From Oscillospiraceae bacterium (GTDB taxonomy: Bacteria > Bacillota > Clostridia > Oscillospirales > Ruminococcaceae), in assembly GCA_024404915.1 (NCBI GenBank), contig JAKSPJ010000010.1, positions 29,623 through 93,622 on the forward strand: a stretch of DNA of 64,000 nt. The letters run 5' to 3'. This document shows positions 34,885 to 44,809 of the stretch, piece by piece. Position numbers and translations under genes: made by a program. Each line of letters starts with the position of its first letter. Positions within the stretch are counted from its first letter, which is position 1. The notes under the pieces were generated by a model. That model did not search any database and was not told where the DNA came from. It saw only the letters and a program-made list of their open reading frames with translations.

Positions 34885-35529
34885 TCAGTCAATATACTGA
34901 CGGATATCCTCCAGAGACTCTGCACAGGCAAACAGATACTGCATTATTTCCTCATCCGGCTTTGTCTGATCCGGTACCATTATGACCTTGCAGCCTGCAC
35001 GATAAGCAGACAAAATACCATTTGGAGCATCCTCCACGGCGATACACTCCTCCGGCTGCAGCCCCAGCTGTTCGCAGGCGTACCGGTATATATCAGGAGA
35101 AGGCTTCCCCTCCTTCACCATTACAGCGCTGATCAGCTTATCGAAATACTGCCGAAGGCCAACTTCATCCAGATATTGCTCTGTTCGTGTCAGGTCGGTT
35201 GCAGTTGCAACAGCTGTCAGAATGCCTCGGCTTCGCAGATATTCCAGAATCTCTTCCGCACCCTTTTTTTTCTCAATGCCAACCTCTTTTAAGTATTCCG
35301 CCATCAGTTCCTTGCGTCTGTCACGCACGGCATAATAATCAAAATCGTCACCGTACCATTCACGAAAGCGCTGCGGTGCAAAAGGTCTTCCCAGACTGCG
35401 GATAGACAATACCTGATCATCGGTCATATGATAGCCAAACTCTGCCAAAGCTTTGGGCCAGAAAACCCGATAGTATTTCTCTGTATCAATAATGGTTCCG
35501 TCCATATCAAAAATAACCGCTTTTATCAT
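34885..35529 (-). CDS. HAD-superfamily hydrolase (beta-phosphoglucomutase-like)
   Basis: 214 residues. HAD motifs: DMDGTIIDTE (8-17), TATDLT, the Lys in KPSPDIY and EDAPNG. The alpha cap between motifs I and II puts it in the beta-phosphoglucomutase / phosphatase subgroup acting on sugar phosphates or similar. Exact substrate unknown. It follows the CDF transporter by 32 bases and is probably cotranscribed. Confidence 0.88.
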   Translation of the reverse strand: MIKAVIFDMDGTIIDTEKYYRVFWPKALAEFGYHMTDDQVLSIRSLGRPFAPQRFREWYGDDFDYYAVRDRRKELMAEYLKEVGIEKKKGAEEILEYLRSRGILTAVATATDLTRTEQYLDEVGLRQYFDKLISAVMVKEGKPSPDIYRYACEQLGLQPEECIAVEDAPNGILSAYRAGCKVIMVPDQTKPDEEIMQYLFACAESLEDIRQYID

Positions 35530-35561
35530 ATCGGCTAACCTCCTCCCCCATTCGGATACGC

Positions 35562-36737
35562 TTACTCTATAAATTCTCTGTCAAAGGTAATCACAGTATA
35601 ATAATCAATGCCATCCTGATTCTCTTTCAGTGCAGCATCGATTCTCTTTTTGATTTCATCAGGCTCCAACTCTATTTCATAAGGAATAACGGTATCAAAA
35701 ATCAGGTTGACAGCCTTATCTCCTGAGGTAATACGAAAATCATGAATACTCATACGGCTGTCTATTGCACTTACAATGGCTGTTACACGCTCTCGCAGTG
35801 CATTGGCCAGTGGGTTGTCAACATCAATGGGATCAAGGTGAATTGTCATAAGAATATTCATCTCCTGGAAGATATCACGTTCTGCCGCATCAATAATCTC
35901 ATGTATCTGAATGATATCCTCTGTGCTTTTTACCTCAGCATGACAGCTGGCAATCATTCTTCCGGGGCCATAATCGTGGAGAATCAAATCATGGACACCA
36001 ATAATCCGCTCATTGCGCAGCAATATCTCCTCCATCTGACGCACCTGCTCTATATCTGCAGGTTTTCCCAAAAGGGCATTCATGGTTTCTTTTGTAATGT
36101 CAATGCCGGCTTTCATGATAAACATTGCCACAAAGATACCCATACAGGCATCAACCGGCAAATCTGTGAACAATGATGAAGTCAGACCAATCAGTGCCGC
36201 CGCAGTTGCAAGCATATCATTGCGGCTATCCTGGGCAGTAGCCAGCATCACAGAAGAGTCAATCCGCTTTCCAAGTTTATGATTAAACAGAAACATCCAG
36301 AATTTCATGCAAATGGATATCACCAGTGAAATCAGCGCACCCACGGAAAACTGCACCTTTTCATCAGAAAACAGTTTTATTCCGGAGCTTTTCATCAACT
36401 CAAAGCCAACCAGCAGAATCATAACAGAAATGATCATAGATGTTAAATATTCTGCACGGCCATGACCGAATGGATGCTCCTTGTCAGCAGGCTTGGCTGA
36501 TGCCTTATAACCAATCAGGGTAATAATGCAGCTTGCACTGTCTGAAAGATTATTGAAAGCATCTGATATAATGGAAATAGAAGCTGTTATGGTGCCAATA
36601 AAATATTTCAGAATAAATAAAAGGACATTGCAGACAATGCCCACAATACTGCTGAGCGTACCATAACGCTCACGGACCCGGATATCATCCGTTTGCTGAT
36701 AATTCTTTACAAATAATTTCACCAGTAAATCTGTCAT
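35562..36737 (-). CDS. Cation diffusion facilitator (divalent metal exporter)
   Basis: 391 residues. About six membrane segments in the first 200 residues with the metal-binding motifs SDAFNNLSDS (segment II) and HPFGHGRAEY, and a second acidic pair near segment V. The C-terminal 180 or so form the cytoplasmic metallochaperone-like domain, longer than in minimal members. Exports Zn, Mn, Fe or Co against protons; which metal is not clear. Confidence 0.92.
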   Translation of the reverse strand: MTDLLVKLFVKNYQQTDDIRVRERYGTLSSIVGIVCNVLLFILKYFIGTITASISIISDAFNNLSDSASCIITLIGYKASAKPADKEHPFGHGRAEYLTSMIISVMILLVGFELMKSSGIKLFSDEKVQFSVGALISLVISICMKFWMFLFNHKLGKRIDSSVMLATAQDSRNDMLATAAALIGLTSSLFTDLPVDACMGIFVAMFIMKAGIDITKETMNALLGKPADIEQVRQMEEILLRNERIIGVHDLILHDYGPGRMIASCHAEVKSTEDIIQIHEIIDAAERDIFQEMNILMTIHLDPIDVDNPLANALRERVTAIVSAIDSRMSIHDFRITSGDKAVNLIFDTVIPYEIELEPDEIKKRIDAALKENQDGIDYYTVITFDREFIE

Positions 36738-36794
36738 ATTTGTTCTCTTTTCTTTTTATTATCGTTTCAAAGAGGCTGCCGTGCACTCTGTCAC

Positions 36795-36823
36795 TTGCTT
36801 TTTTCCTGAAAATGTGCTATAAT
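36795..36823 (+). promoter_or_regulatory. Promoter of the DMT transporter gene
   Basis: TTGCTT, a 17-base spacer and TATAAT, about 37 bases before the gene. Confidence 0.8.
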
Positions 36824-36859
36824 ATGTGCTGATAATGATTTTAAGGAAGTGTTTGTTCC

Positions 36860-37765
36860 ATGCAGTCAAAAATGAAATCAGATTTTAAGATGGGTGTGCT
36901 CTTTATCATTGGTTCAGCATTCTGCTTTGCCCTTATGAATCTGTTCATACGTCTCAGCGGCGATGTTCCCACACTTCAGAAATGCTTTTTCCGAAATTTT
37001 TTTGCTTTAATCATTGCAATCACATCATTGGTTCGCACTCATACGCCGCTCAGGATTGGAAAAGGAAACCTCAAGTATCTGCTGGCACGCTCTATTGCAG
37101 GCGGACTTGGAATGGTGGGCAACTTCTATGCAGTTGACCATATGCCGATTTCAGATGCTTCGATGTTAAATAAACTATCGCCTTTCTTCGCAATCATCTT
37201 CTCCTGCTTCATGCTGAAAGAGTCTGCAAACCTTCTGGAATGGGGCTCCGTGGCACTCGCTTTTATCGGGGCAATGTTTGTGGTCAAGCCCTCCTTTGGT
37301 GCAGAAGTGATCCCTGCGATTGCAGGTGCATTTGGCGGGCTGGGAGCAGGTCTTGCCTATACGAATGTACGCATGCTTGGCAAGCGTGGGGAAAACAGCA
37401 TGATTATTGTAGCGTTTTTTTCCGGCTTTACCAGTCTGATGCTTCTGATTCCCATGTGTTTTCAGTTTCAGCCTATGTCTGCAGAACAATGGTTTTTTCT
37501 GACATTAACTGGCGCAGCGGCTGCCGGAGGACAGATTTTCATTACGAAGGCATATTCCAAGGCCGCCGCCAAAGATATTTCTGTCTTCGATTTTTCCATT
37601 GTACTGTTTTCTGCTGTGCTGGGCTTTCTGTTTCTGCATCAGCTTCCGGATATTTTCAGCATTATCGGCTATGTTATTATCATCGGTACTGCAGTGGTCA
37701 AATGGTATCTGGTCATGCGTAAAAAAAACAACGATGCAGATACAGCTAAACAAAACAATTCATAA
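36860..37765 (+). CDS. DMT superfamily (EamA) transporter
   Basis: 301 residues with ten hydrophobic segments in two EamA repeats; RNFFALIIAI and the DHMPISDASMLNKLSPFFA segment in the first half are typical. Such proteins export amino acids or metabolites. Substrate unknown. The ATG at 36860 follows AAGGAAG. Single gene with its own promoter and terminator. Confidence 0.9.
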   Translation: MQSKMKSDFKMGVLFIIGSAFCFALMNLFIRLSGDVPTLQKCFFRNFFALIIAITSLVRTHTPLRIGKGNLKYLLARSIAGGLGMVGNFYAVDHMPISDASMLNKLSPFFAIIFSCFMLKESANLLEWGSVALAFIGAMFVVKPSFGAEVIPAIAGAFGGLGAGLAYTNVRMLGKRGENSMIIVAFFSGFTSLMLLIPMCFQFQPMSAEQWFFLTLTGAAAAGGQIFITKAYSKAAAKDISVFDFSIVLFSAVLGFLFLHQLPDIFSIIGYVIIIGTAVVKWYLVMRKKNNDADTAKQNNS

Positions 37766-37772
37766 TCCGCAG

Positions 37773-37802
37773 AGCTGCCCTTTTCAAGGGGCAGCTTTTT
37801 TT
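37773..37802 (+). terminator. Terminator after the DMT gene
   Basis: An 8-bp GC-rich stem (37773-37780 with 37788-37795) and a run of T's. Confidence 0.85.
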
Positions 37803-37814
37803 GGAAAAAAACCC

Positions 37815-38975
37815 TTATTTCAATAGTGCAGCAGGGACAATCGCAGCCATCTCCTGATACGCTGCAGTACTGGGATGCAGGTGGTCTCCGCTGTCGTATC
37901 CATCACGGAATCGGACAGGCTGTGCCTCGTCACGAAGTGCAGCATCAAAGTCAATACAGCCCTCTGCTTCCTGATTTGTGCGAATCCATTCATTCAGTTC
38001 CTGCCGCAGTTCTTCCCTGAAATCAGCATATGTACGCCAGCCGTATATCGGAAGCAGTGTACCCAGATAAACCTTCATACCTTGTGTATGCGCATATCTG
38101 ATATAGCTGCGCAAACCCTCGGTCAATTCTTCGACCGTGGGCAAATCACTCCAGGGACGGAAAGGATTCTGTTCTACACCGACAGGATGAATGATGTCAT
38201 TGATCCCATGCTGTATAATCACTGTATCTGCGCCCAATGCCTGACACTCTCTTGGAAATCTGATGCTACCCTTCAGACCATAGGACTGATAAGTAATATC
38301 TTCATACTGCCGCAAAATCCGGGTACCACAAGCAGCACGCTTCACGATACAGGTTTTTCCACCGGAAATATCAAATGCACGCTGCGCTAAGTATTCCGGC
38401 CATCCCTGAGCGGAAATAGAATCTCCATAACAGATTATGGAACGGACACTCTCCGCAGTATCTGCTATCACATCTGTTAACCAATAAAAGGTTTTAATTG
38501 GCCTTGAGGTATTCAGATCCAATACACCTCTCCGTGTCTGATTGCCCAAGGCAAAAAAGCCGTTGGAAAGAGGACCAGTGATTACAATACCGCTTCTCAT
38601 CTGGGTATAATCCTTCAGGTAAATAGTGACCGCCAGATACTCTCCCGCCGAAATCGGCATGACTGCGCAGTCCGATTCAGCCGTTTCTCCCGGCGGTATA
38701 ATCACAGCAGAGTCGCCATCATGAAATGTCAAAGGGACAATGCCCGATTCTGTAATATTACCTTTTTCATTACATGGTGCAATACTGACATCAGACAGCG
38801 TGATTGGCTCTGTGCCGCAAAAATTGTCAAATCGGATACGGAATGCCTTGCAGTCTGTAAACACCTTTATAGGATAGCGAAGCGTAATATCTTTGGCATA
38901 CCCCTCCGGTTTTGTATCTGCAATAGATGTTGCATTGCCCCATATAGTTCTCCAATTACCACGATACTCAGTCAT
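37815..38975 (-). CDS. SGNH/GDSL-family hydrolase
   Basis: 386 residues from the ATG at 38975 (GGAGG five bases upstream). The N-terminal 185 or so are a beta-rich domain. The SGNH domain follows with block I GDSIS (Ser nucleophile), a Gly in AACGTR, GIND (block III, Asn) and the C-terminal DHLHP with the catalytic Asp and His. Such enzymes deacylate sugars, lipids or polysaccharides. There is no signal peptide, so it should act in the cytoplasm, perhaps on imported acetylated sugars. The architecture resembles bacterial carbohydrate esterases with a jelly-roll N-terminal part. Confidence 0.82.
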   Translation of the reverse strand: MTEYRGNWRTIWGNATSIADTKPEGYAKDITLRYPIKVFTDCKAFRIRFDNFCGTEPITLSDVSIAPCNEKGNITESGIVPLTFHDGDSAVIIPPGETAESDCAVMPISAGEYLAVTIYLKDYTQMRSGIVITGPLSNGFFALGNQTRRGVLDLNTSRPIKTFYWLTDVIADTAESVRSIICYGDSISAQGWPEYLAQRAFDISGGKTCIVKRAACGTRILRQYEDITYQSYGLKGSIRFPRECQALGADTVIIQHGINDIIHPVGVEQNPFRPWSDLPTVEELTEGLRSYIRYAHTQGMKVYLGTLLPIYGWRTYADFREELRQELNEWIRTNQEAEGCIDFDAALRDEAQPVRFRDGYDSGDHLHPSTAAYQEMAAIVPAALLK

Positions 38976-39050
38976 AAAAACCTCCTGCTGATTCCTGCTT
39001 ACCATTAAATAAGCTTATCATCTGAAATACTACAAATTGCTTTATCTTTT

Positions 39051-39079
39051 ATTATACCATATCTCGCTGTCTGTTGCAA
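39051..39079 (-). promoter_or_regulatory. Promoter of the SGNH hydrolase
   Basis: On the minus strand TTGCAA, a 17-base spacer and TATAAT, about 75 bases before the start. Confidence 0.85.
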
Positions 39080-39170
39080 TATCTTTTCTGATTTTTATAG
39101 GTAAATATCTGTTACAAAACAGTATGAATTCAAGAATGCCAGGTGCATATCAGAATTATAAGAGAATCCA

Positions 39171-39200
39171 TTGACTTTATGAATATAAAAATGGTATAAT
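39171..39200 (+). promoter_or_regulatory. Promoter of the rlmI-like gene
   Basis: TTGACT, an 18-base spacer and TATAAT, about 52 bases before the gene. Confidence 0.8.
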
Positions 39201-39252
39201 AGAAATATGTCTCAGAAAATGAAAACTGATATATCAGAAAAGAGGAAATCAA

Positions 39253-40569
39253 ATGACAATTGTTACATTAAAAAAGGGAGAAGGCAGAACCATTAAAGCA
39301 GGCGGGGCCTGGATTTTTCATAATGAAATAGACAGAATCACTGGTTCTTTTACCAATGGTGCGGTGGTCAGCATAGAAGATTTTGACGGTTATCCCCTGG
39401 GAAAAGGTTTTATTAATCAGAATTCTAAAATCAGGATCCGGATGCTCACAAGAAATCCGAATACGGAAATCACAGAATCATTTTTCAGAGAAAGAATCAA
39501 AGCTGCCTGGGAGTATCGCAAAAATGTGATGGAGGGCGGAAATAAGGAACACACCGATGGTATAGGCAATACACAAAGACCTGATTTGAATTGCTGCAGA
39601 GTTATTTTTGGTGAAGCTGATTTTTTGCCCGGACTGACTGTGGATAAATACAATGATGTCCTTGTGGTGGAATGCCTGGCACTGGGCATGGAACAATTCA
39701 AAGATCAGATTCTGCTTATTATCAAGGAAATTATGGCTGAGGACGGCATTGATATCCGACTGATTTATGAGCGAAGTGATGCCAGAGAACGGGATAAGGA
39801 GGGATTACCGAAGGTTAAAGGTGTCCTCTGGAGTTCCTGCGAACAATGGATGAAAAGAAAAGGCATCAACGACTATGGCCATGAGAAGGATTGTCCTTTG
39901 GAAAATATCATAATTACGGAAAACGGTGTTCAATATTCCGTTGATGTTGTTTGTGGACAGAAAACAGGATTTTTCCTTGATCAGAAATATAATAGAAATG
40001 CAATTCAAAAGCTTTGTAAGGGAAAAAAAGTCCTGGACTGCTTTACACATATGGGCACGTTTGCTTTGAATGCAGGCCTTGCCGGGGCAGAGAAAGTACT
40101 GGGCATTGACATCTCTGAATTTGCTGTAAACCAGGCAAACAGGAACGCAGAGATCAACGGATTAAGCGATACTGTAAAATTCAAAACTGCAAACGTCCTT
40201 GATGAGCTGCCTAAACTTGCTGAGGCAGGAGAACAGTATGATGTGGTTATTCTCGACCCTCCTGCTTTTACAAAATCCAGGGAAGCAACAAAGAATGCCG
40301 TGAAGGGTTATCGGGAAATCAATATGAAAGGACTGAAACTTGTTCGTGACGGCGGTTATCTTGCCACATGCTCTTGCTCGCATTTTATGACGCAGGAACT
40401 TTTTACACAGATGATGCACCAGGCAGCTAAAAGTGTTCATAAAAGACTGCGTCAGGTCGAATTCCGAACCCAGGCTCCAGACCATCCTATTCTTTGGAAT
40501 AGTGCTCCGGGCACAGAGGAATCCTACTATCTCAAATTCTATATTTTTCAGGTATGTGATGAAAAGTAA
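39253..40569 (+). CDS. rlmI: Class I rRNA m5C methyltransferase (RlmI family)
   Basis: 438 residues. PUA domain about 1-75 (GGAWIFHNEI), an OB-like middle and a Rossmann methyltransferase with LDCFTHMGTFALNAG, GIDIS and the DPPAFTKS catalytic loop. The CSCSH after it carries the nucleophilic Cys expected for 5-methylcytosine formation. RlmI of E. coli modifies C1962 of 23S rRNA. It is about 40 residues longer than E. coli RlmI because of an insertion near residue 85-120. The mutT gene follows after 59 bases. Confidence 0.88.
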   Translation: MTIVTLKKGEGRTIKAGGAWIFHNEIDRITGSFTNGAVVSIEDFDGYPLGKGFINQNSKIRIRMLTRNPNTEITESFFRERIKAAWEYRKNVMEGGNKEHTDGIGNTQRPDLNCCRVIFGEADFLPGLTVDKYNDVLVVECLALGMEQFKDQILLIIKEIMAEDGIDIRLIYERSDARERDKEGLPKVKGVLWSSCEQWMKRKGINDYGHEKDCPLENIIITENGVQYSVDVVCGQKTGFFLDQKYNRNAIQKLCKGKKVLDCFTHMGTFALNAGLAGAEKVLGIDISEFAVNQANRNAEINGLSDTVKFKTANVLDELPKLAEAGEQYDVVILDPPAFTKSREATKNAVKGYREINMKGLKLVRDGGYLATCSCSHFMTQELFTQMMHQAAKSVHKRLRQVEFRTQAPDHPILWNSAPGTEESYYLKFYIFQVCDEK

Positions 40570-40628
40570 AGGGACAGCTGTTTTATAATTATATGCGTTA
40601 AACCGAAAACATTTCGGAGGGTATTGAA

Positions 40629-41018
40629 ATGAAAACAATCAATGTCGCTGCTGCAATTATTTGCAGGGATAATAAGATTCTTGCAACGGCCAGAGGCTAT
40701 GGAGAATTTAAGGGAATGTGGGAGTTTCCAGGCGGAAAAATTGAAGAGGGAGAACAACCGAAAACAGCGTTAAAACGAGAAATTCACGAAGAACTGAATG
40801 CGGAAATACATGTACATAGACATTTGACTACGGTTGAATATGATTATCCTGCATTTCATCTGACCATGCAATGTTATCTTTGCGCTTTTTCTTCTGTGTC
40901 TTTCGAGTTAAAAGAGCATCTGGAGGCAAGATGGCTTTCTAAAACTGAATTGCGTACCGTTAACTGGCTTCCAGCTGATATCCAGCTTCTTGAGGCACTT
41001 GAAAATACAGATTTCTAA
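40629..41018 (+). CDS. mutT: Nudix hydrolase, MutT/8-oxo-dGTP diphosphatase type
   Basis: 129 residues with a complete Nudix box: GGKIEEGEQPKTALKREI then HEEL. The FPGGK start and length match the short MutT-like group that removes oxidised nucleotides; other nucleoside substrates are possible. GGAGGG precedes the ATG. Probably cotranscribed with the upstream methyltransferase. Confidence 0.9.
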   Translation: MKTINVAAAIICRDNKILATARGYGEFKGMWEFPGGKIEEGEQPKTALKREIHEELNAEIHVHRHLTTVEYDYPAFHLTMQCYLCAFSSVSFELKEHLEARWLSKTELRTVNWLPADIQLLEALENTDF

Positions 41019-41037
41019 TTCTTTATCAATCTATATA

Positions 41038-41075
41038 AAAAGCGGTCAGAACCGAAGTTCTGACCGCTCTTTATA
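41038..41075. terminator. Bidirectional terminator between mutT and hydA
   Basis: A perfect 12-bp stem (41041-41052 with 41057-41068) with T-rich flanks on both strands, between two convergent genes. Confidence 0.88.
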
Positions 41076-41087
41076 TTTAACAATGAA

Positions 41088-42857
41088 TTATACTTTTCTT
41101 GCAACGTAGCTTGTGTGGAGAATCTCGTGAGCCTTGTGGCTGCCCGGCTCACCAAGGAACTCTTTGTAAAGAGTCTGGATTGCAGGGTTATCCTGAGACT
41201 TACGGAGATCCATAGCAGCATCTGCGCTGTACAGAGCCTTTGCACGAAGCTCACGGAGATCAACGAAGTTACGGACAGATGCCGGCTGAATCGGCTGACC
41301 GCCGCCGTTTACACAGCCGCCCGGGCAAGCCATCACTTCGATGAAGGTGTAATCAGCTTCACCAGCCTGAACCTTTTCCATCAGCTTACGAGCATTTGCC
41401 AGACCGCTGACAACTGCAACCTTAACAGTCAGATCACCAACTGTGTAGGTAGCTTCCTTCATGCCTTCAACACCACGGACATCGGTAAATTCAACCTTGT
41501 CTGCTGCCAGCTTCTCGCCGCTGATCTTCTCAACTGCGAAACGAAGAGCTGCTTCCATAACACCGCCGGTTGCACCGAAGATGAGACCGCCACCGGTATA
41601 AATGCCCAGCGGATCATCAAACTTCTCTTCCGGAAGTACATTGAAGTCAATACCTGCACGATCAATCATTCTGCCCAGCTCACGAGTGGTGAGAGCGATG
41701 TCAACATCCGGATAACCAGAAGCAGACTGATCATCTCTGCCGCACTCGAACTTCTTTGCAGTACAAGGCATAATGGAAACGGAAACGATATCCTTCGGAT
41801 CCCAGCCCATCTTCTCTGCATAGTAGGTCTTGATGATTGCGCCCTGCATCTGCTGCGGGCTCTTGCATGTAGAAAGGTTCGGAATCATATCCGGGAAGTA
41901 GTGCTCACAGAACTTAACCCAGCCAGGAGAGCAGGAGGTAATCATCGGGAGTACGCCGCCCTTTGTTACACGCTCAAGAAGCTCATTGCCCTCTTCCATA
42001 ATGGTGAGGTCAGCACCATAGTTGGTATCTGTAACAACATCGAAGCCCAGTCTGCGAAGAGCTGCAACCATCTTGCCTTCCACATTTGTGCCAATCGGAT
42101 TGCCGAAGCACTCGCCGAGACCTGCACGAACAGAAGGTGCAGTCTGAACAACAACATGCTTTGTCGGATCAGCGATTGCTGCAAATACATCATCGGTGAA
42201 GTCCTTTTCAGTCAGAGCGCCTGTCGGACATACTGCGATACACTGACCACAGGATACACAAGCTGTCTCGCCCAGACCCTTGTTGAACTGAGAACCGATA
42301 TTGGTGATGAAACCACGCTCATTTGCGCCGATAACACCGATACCCTGAGTTACTGCACATGCTGCTACACAGCGACGGCAAAGGATACACTTGTTATTAT
42401 CACGAATCATGTGAACTGCGCTGTCATCAATTGCAGATTCGCTCTTGGAACCTGCATAGAAATCTGCATCGGTGATGCCCAGATCATTTGCCAGTTTCTG
42501 GAGCTCACAGTTCTTGCTGCGGACGCAGGACAGACACTTCATATCGTGGTTGGAAAGAATCAGCTGAACTGTCTTTCTGCGGGAATCCAGTACCTTCGGA
42601 GAAGCAGTCTGAACTTCCATACCCTCAGTTACAGGGTATACACAAGCTGCAACCATTCTTGCCGGTCCAAGATTCGGTCCACGCATTTCTGCTGCTTCAA
42701 CCATACAAATACGGCATGCGCCAATTGCATTGATTTCCTTCAGGTAGCAAAGCGTCGGAATGGTGACGCCTGCTGCACGTGCGGCTTCCAGAATTGTAGA
42801 TCCCTTCGGAACCTGAACTGCAAAGCCATTGATTTTTACATTGATCATATCACTCAT
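41088..42857 (-). CDS. hydA: [FeFe] hydrogenase catalytic subunit
   Basis: 589 residues. In order: an N-terminal [2Fe-2S] domain (about 5-75, CxxxxxxxxxxCRIC type), a His-ligated [4Fe-4S] (NHDMKCLSC...C), two [4Fe-4S] ferredoxin clusters (CILCRRC and CVSCGQC), then the H-cluster domain with L1 TSCSPGW, L2 MPCTAKKFE and L3 ACPGGCVNGGGQ. This is the modular M3 type of trimeric NAD(P)-linked or electron-bifurcating hydrogenases. In L1 the second Cys of the common TSCCP is Ser. The ATG at 42857 has GGAGG upstream; a GTG three codons earlier is the alternative. It lies 15 bases after hydB. Confidence 0.95.
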   Translation of the reverse strand: MSDMINVKINGFAVQVPKGSTILEAARAAGVTIPTLCYLKEINAIGACRICMVEAAEMRGPNLGPARMVAACVYPVTEGMEVQTASPKVLDSRRKTVQLILSNHDMKCLSCVRSKNCELQKLANDLGITDADFYAGSKSESAIDDSAVHMIRDNNKCILCRRCVAACAVTQGIGVIGANERGFITNIGSQFNKGLGETACVSCGQCIAVCPTGALTEKDFTDDVFAAIADPTKHVVVQTAPSVRAGLGECFGNPIGTNVEGKMVAALRRLGFDVVTDTNYGADLTIMEEGNELLERVTKGGVLPMITSCSPGWVKFCEHYFPDMIPNLSTCKSPQQMQGAIIKTYYAEKMGWDPKDIVSVSIMPCTAKKFECGRDDQSASGYPDVDIALTTRELGRMIDRAGIDFNVLPEEKFDDPLGIYTGGGLIFGATGGVMEAALRFAVEKISGEKLAADKVEFTDVRGVEGMKEATYTVGDLTVKVAVVSGLANARKLMEKVQAGEADYTFIEVMACPGGCVNGGGQPIQPASVRNFVDLRELRAKALYSADAAMDLRKSQDNPAIQTLYKEFLGEPGSHKAHEILHTSYVARKV

Positions 42858-42872
42858 GCTGCTCACGCCTCC

Positions 42873-44780
42873 TTACTGCTTGCTAATTGCCTTGAACTTA
42901 CACTTCTCAACGCAAGCACCGCACTTCACGCACTTTGCAGTATCAATTGCAAAGGATGCCAGTTTGTGACCGGGAGCAGTGTAATCTGTTCTCTCGATTG
43001 CAGATGCAGGACACTGTTTTGCACACATGCCGCATCCGATACATTTTTCCTTGTCGATAGTAAACTGCAGCAGGGACTTACATACGCCTGCAGGACACTT
43101 CTTATCAACAATGTGAGCAATATACTCATCACGGAAGAAACGCAATGTAGAAAGGACCGGATTCGGTGCTGTCTGGCCGAGGCCGCAGAGAGAATTGGTC
43201 TTAATGTAATTGCAGAGTTCTTCCAGCTTATCCAGATCGGAGAGCTCGCCGTTACCGTTGGTAATCTTGTCGAGAATCTCGTACATACGCTTTGTACCGA
43301 TTCGGCACGGTGTACACTTACCGCAGGACTCATCCATTGTGAACTGAAGGAAGAACTTAGCGATATCAACCATACAGTTGTCTTCATCCAGAACGATGAG
43401 ACCGCCGGAACCGATCATACAGCCAATCTTTGTGAGGCTGTCATAGTCAACGCTGACATCATAGTGCTGTGCCGGAATACAGCCACCGGAAGGACCACCT
43501 GCCTGTGCAGCCTTGAACTTCTTGCCATTCGGGATACCGCCGCCGATTTCCTCGATGATTTCACGAAGTGTAGTACCCATCGGGATTTCAACCAGACCGG
43601 TATTCTTAATCTTACCGCCCAGTGCAAATACCTTTGTACCCTTAGCAGTTTCAGTACCCATGGAAGCATACCACTTTGCGCCCTTCAGAATAATCTGCGG
43701 AACGTTTGCGTATGTTTCTACGTTGTTCAGAATGGTAGGCTTCTGATACAGACCTTTTTCTGCCGGGAAAGGCGGACGAGGACGAGGCTCACCTCTGTTA
43801 CCCTCGATAGAGGTCATCAGAGCAGTTTCCTCACCGCAGACGAATGCACCTGCACCCAGACGCAGATCAATATCAAAGTTAAAGCCTGTGCCGAAGATAT
43901 CCTTGCCCAGCATGCCGGCTTCTCTAGCCTGCTTGATAGCGATACGCAGTCTCTCAACAGCGATCGGATACTCTGCACGAACATAAATATAACCCTGCTG
44001 TGCGCCGATTGCGTAACCAGCAATGGTCATTGCCTCCAGAACAACATGGGGGTCGCCTTCCAGAACGGAACGGTCCATAAATGCACCAGGGTCGCCCTCG
44101 TCAGCATTACAGCAGACATACTTGATATCTGCATCCGGAACGATGTTGCGGGCAAGCTTCCACTTCATACCTGTGGGGAAGCCGCCGCCGCCTCTGCCTC
44201 GGAGACCGGAATCCAGAACTTCCTGAATAACTTCTTCAGGAGTCATGCTGGTCAGAACTTTGCCAAGTGCCTCGTAACCATCGTTAGCGATGTACTCGTT
44301 AATATCTTCCGGATTAATCAGACCACAGTTTCTCAGAGCAACACGGTTCTGCTTTGCATAGAAAGTGGTCTCGTTCAGGGACTTGATCTTGTCAGAATCC
44401 TCAGAAACTGTCTCATCGTAGAGGAATTCCTTAACCGGATTTCCGCCAATCAGGTGCTCGTCTACGATACGTTCCATCATTTCCATCTTAATATGGGTGT
44501 AGAAGGAACCCTCAGGATAAACGATCATAATCGGGCCACGTTCGCACAGACCGAAACATCCGGTACGAACAACATAAACCTTTTCGGAAAGGCCCTTGTT
44601 CTTCAGCTGTTCTTCAAGTGCATCAGCAATCTTCATGGAGCCGGATGATGTACAACCGGTACCGCCGCAAATCAGGACATGCTTTTCGTACTTTGCGCCA
44701 TCTGCCTCTTGTCCAAGACGGAGTGCAATTTCCTTACGCATCTTTTCCTTGATTTCAGCGAGGTCCTGTAATGTTTTCAT
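42873..44780 (-). CDS. hydB: NuoF-like flavoprotein subunit of trimeric hydrogenase (HndC/HydB)
   Basis: 635 residues from the ATG at 44780 (AGGAGG upstream). Domains in order: thioredoxin-like [2Fe-2S] domain (about 35-130, CGGTGC and CFGLCERGP), FMN/NAD-binding domain with GRGGGGFPTGMKWK, SLBB domain, a [4Fe-4S] domain with ESCGKCTPCRIG, and a C-terminal pair of [4Fe-4S] clusters (CIGCGMC, CVKCGAC). It exchanges electrons with NAD(P)H and routes them to hydA and, in bifurcating forms, ferredoxin. Part of hydC-hydB-hydA. Confidence 0.95.
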   Translation of the reverse strand: MKTLQDLAEIKEKMRKEIALRLGQEADGAKYEKHVLICGGTGCTSSGSMKIADALEEQLKNKGLSEKVYVVRTGCFGLCERGPIMIVYPEGSFYTHIKMEMMERIVDEHLIGGNPVKEFLYDETVSEDSDKIKSLNETTFYAKQNRVALRNCGLINPEDINEYIANDGYEALGKVLTSMTPEEVIQEVLDSGLRGRGGGGFPTGMKWKLARNIVPDADIKYVCCNADEGDPGAFMDRSVLEGDPHVVLEAMTIAGYAIGAQQGYIYVRAEYPIAVERLRIAIKQAREAGMLGKDIFGTGFNFDIDLRLGAGAFVCGEETALMTSIEGNRGEPRPRPPFPAEKGLYQKPTILNNVETYANVPQIILKGAKWYASMGTETAKGTKVFALGGKIKNTGLVEIPMGTTLREIIEEIGGGIPNGKKFKAAQAGGPSGGCIPAQHYDVSVDYDSLTKIGCMIGSGGLIVLDEDNCMVDIAKFFLQFTMDESCGKCTPCRIGTKRMYEILDKITNGNGELSDLDKLEELCNYIKTNSLCGLGQTAPNPVLSTLRFFRDEYIAHIVDKKCPAGVCKSLLQFTIDKEKCIGCGMCAKQCPASAIERTDYTAPGHKLASFAIDTAKCVKCGACVEKCKFKAISKQ

Positions 44781-44809
44781 AGTAAACCTCCTAATGTGAT
44801 CTGCTCGAA

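Noticed and set aside
41115..44648. Open frame of 1177 codons on the plus strand
   Set aside because: It is antisense to hydA and hydB, whose cluster motifs and ribosome sites are clear. Its product is Cys/Thr-rich without domains; the long frame is a by-product of codon bias.
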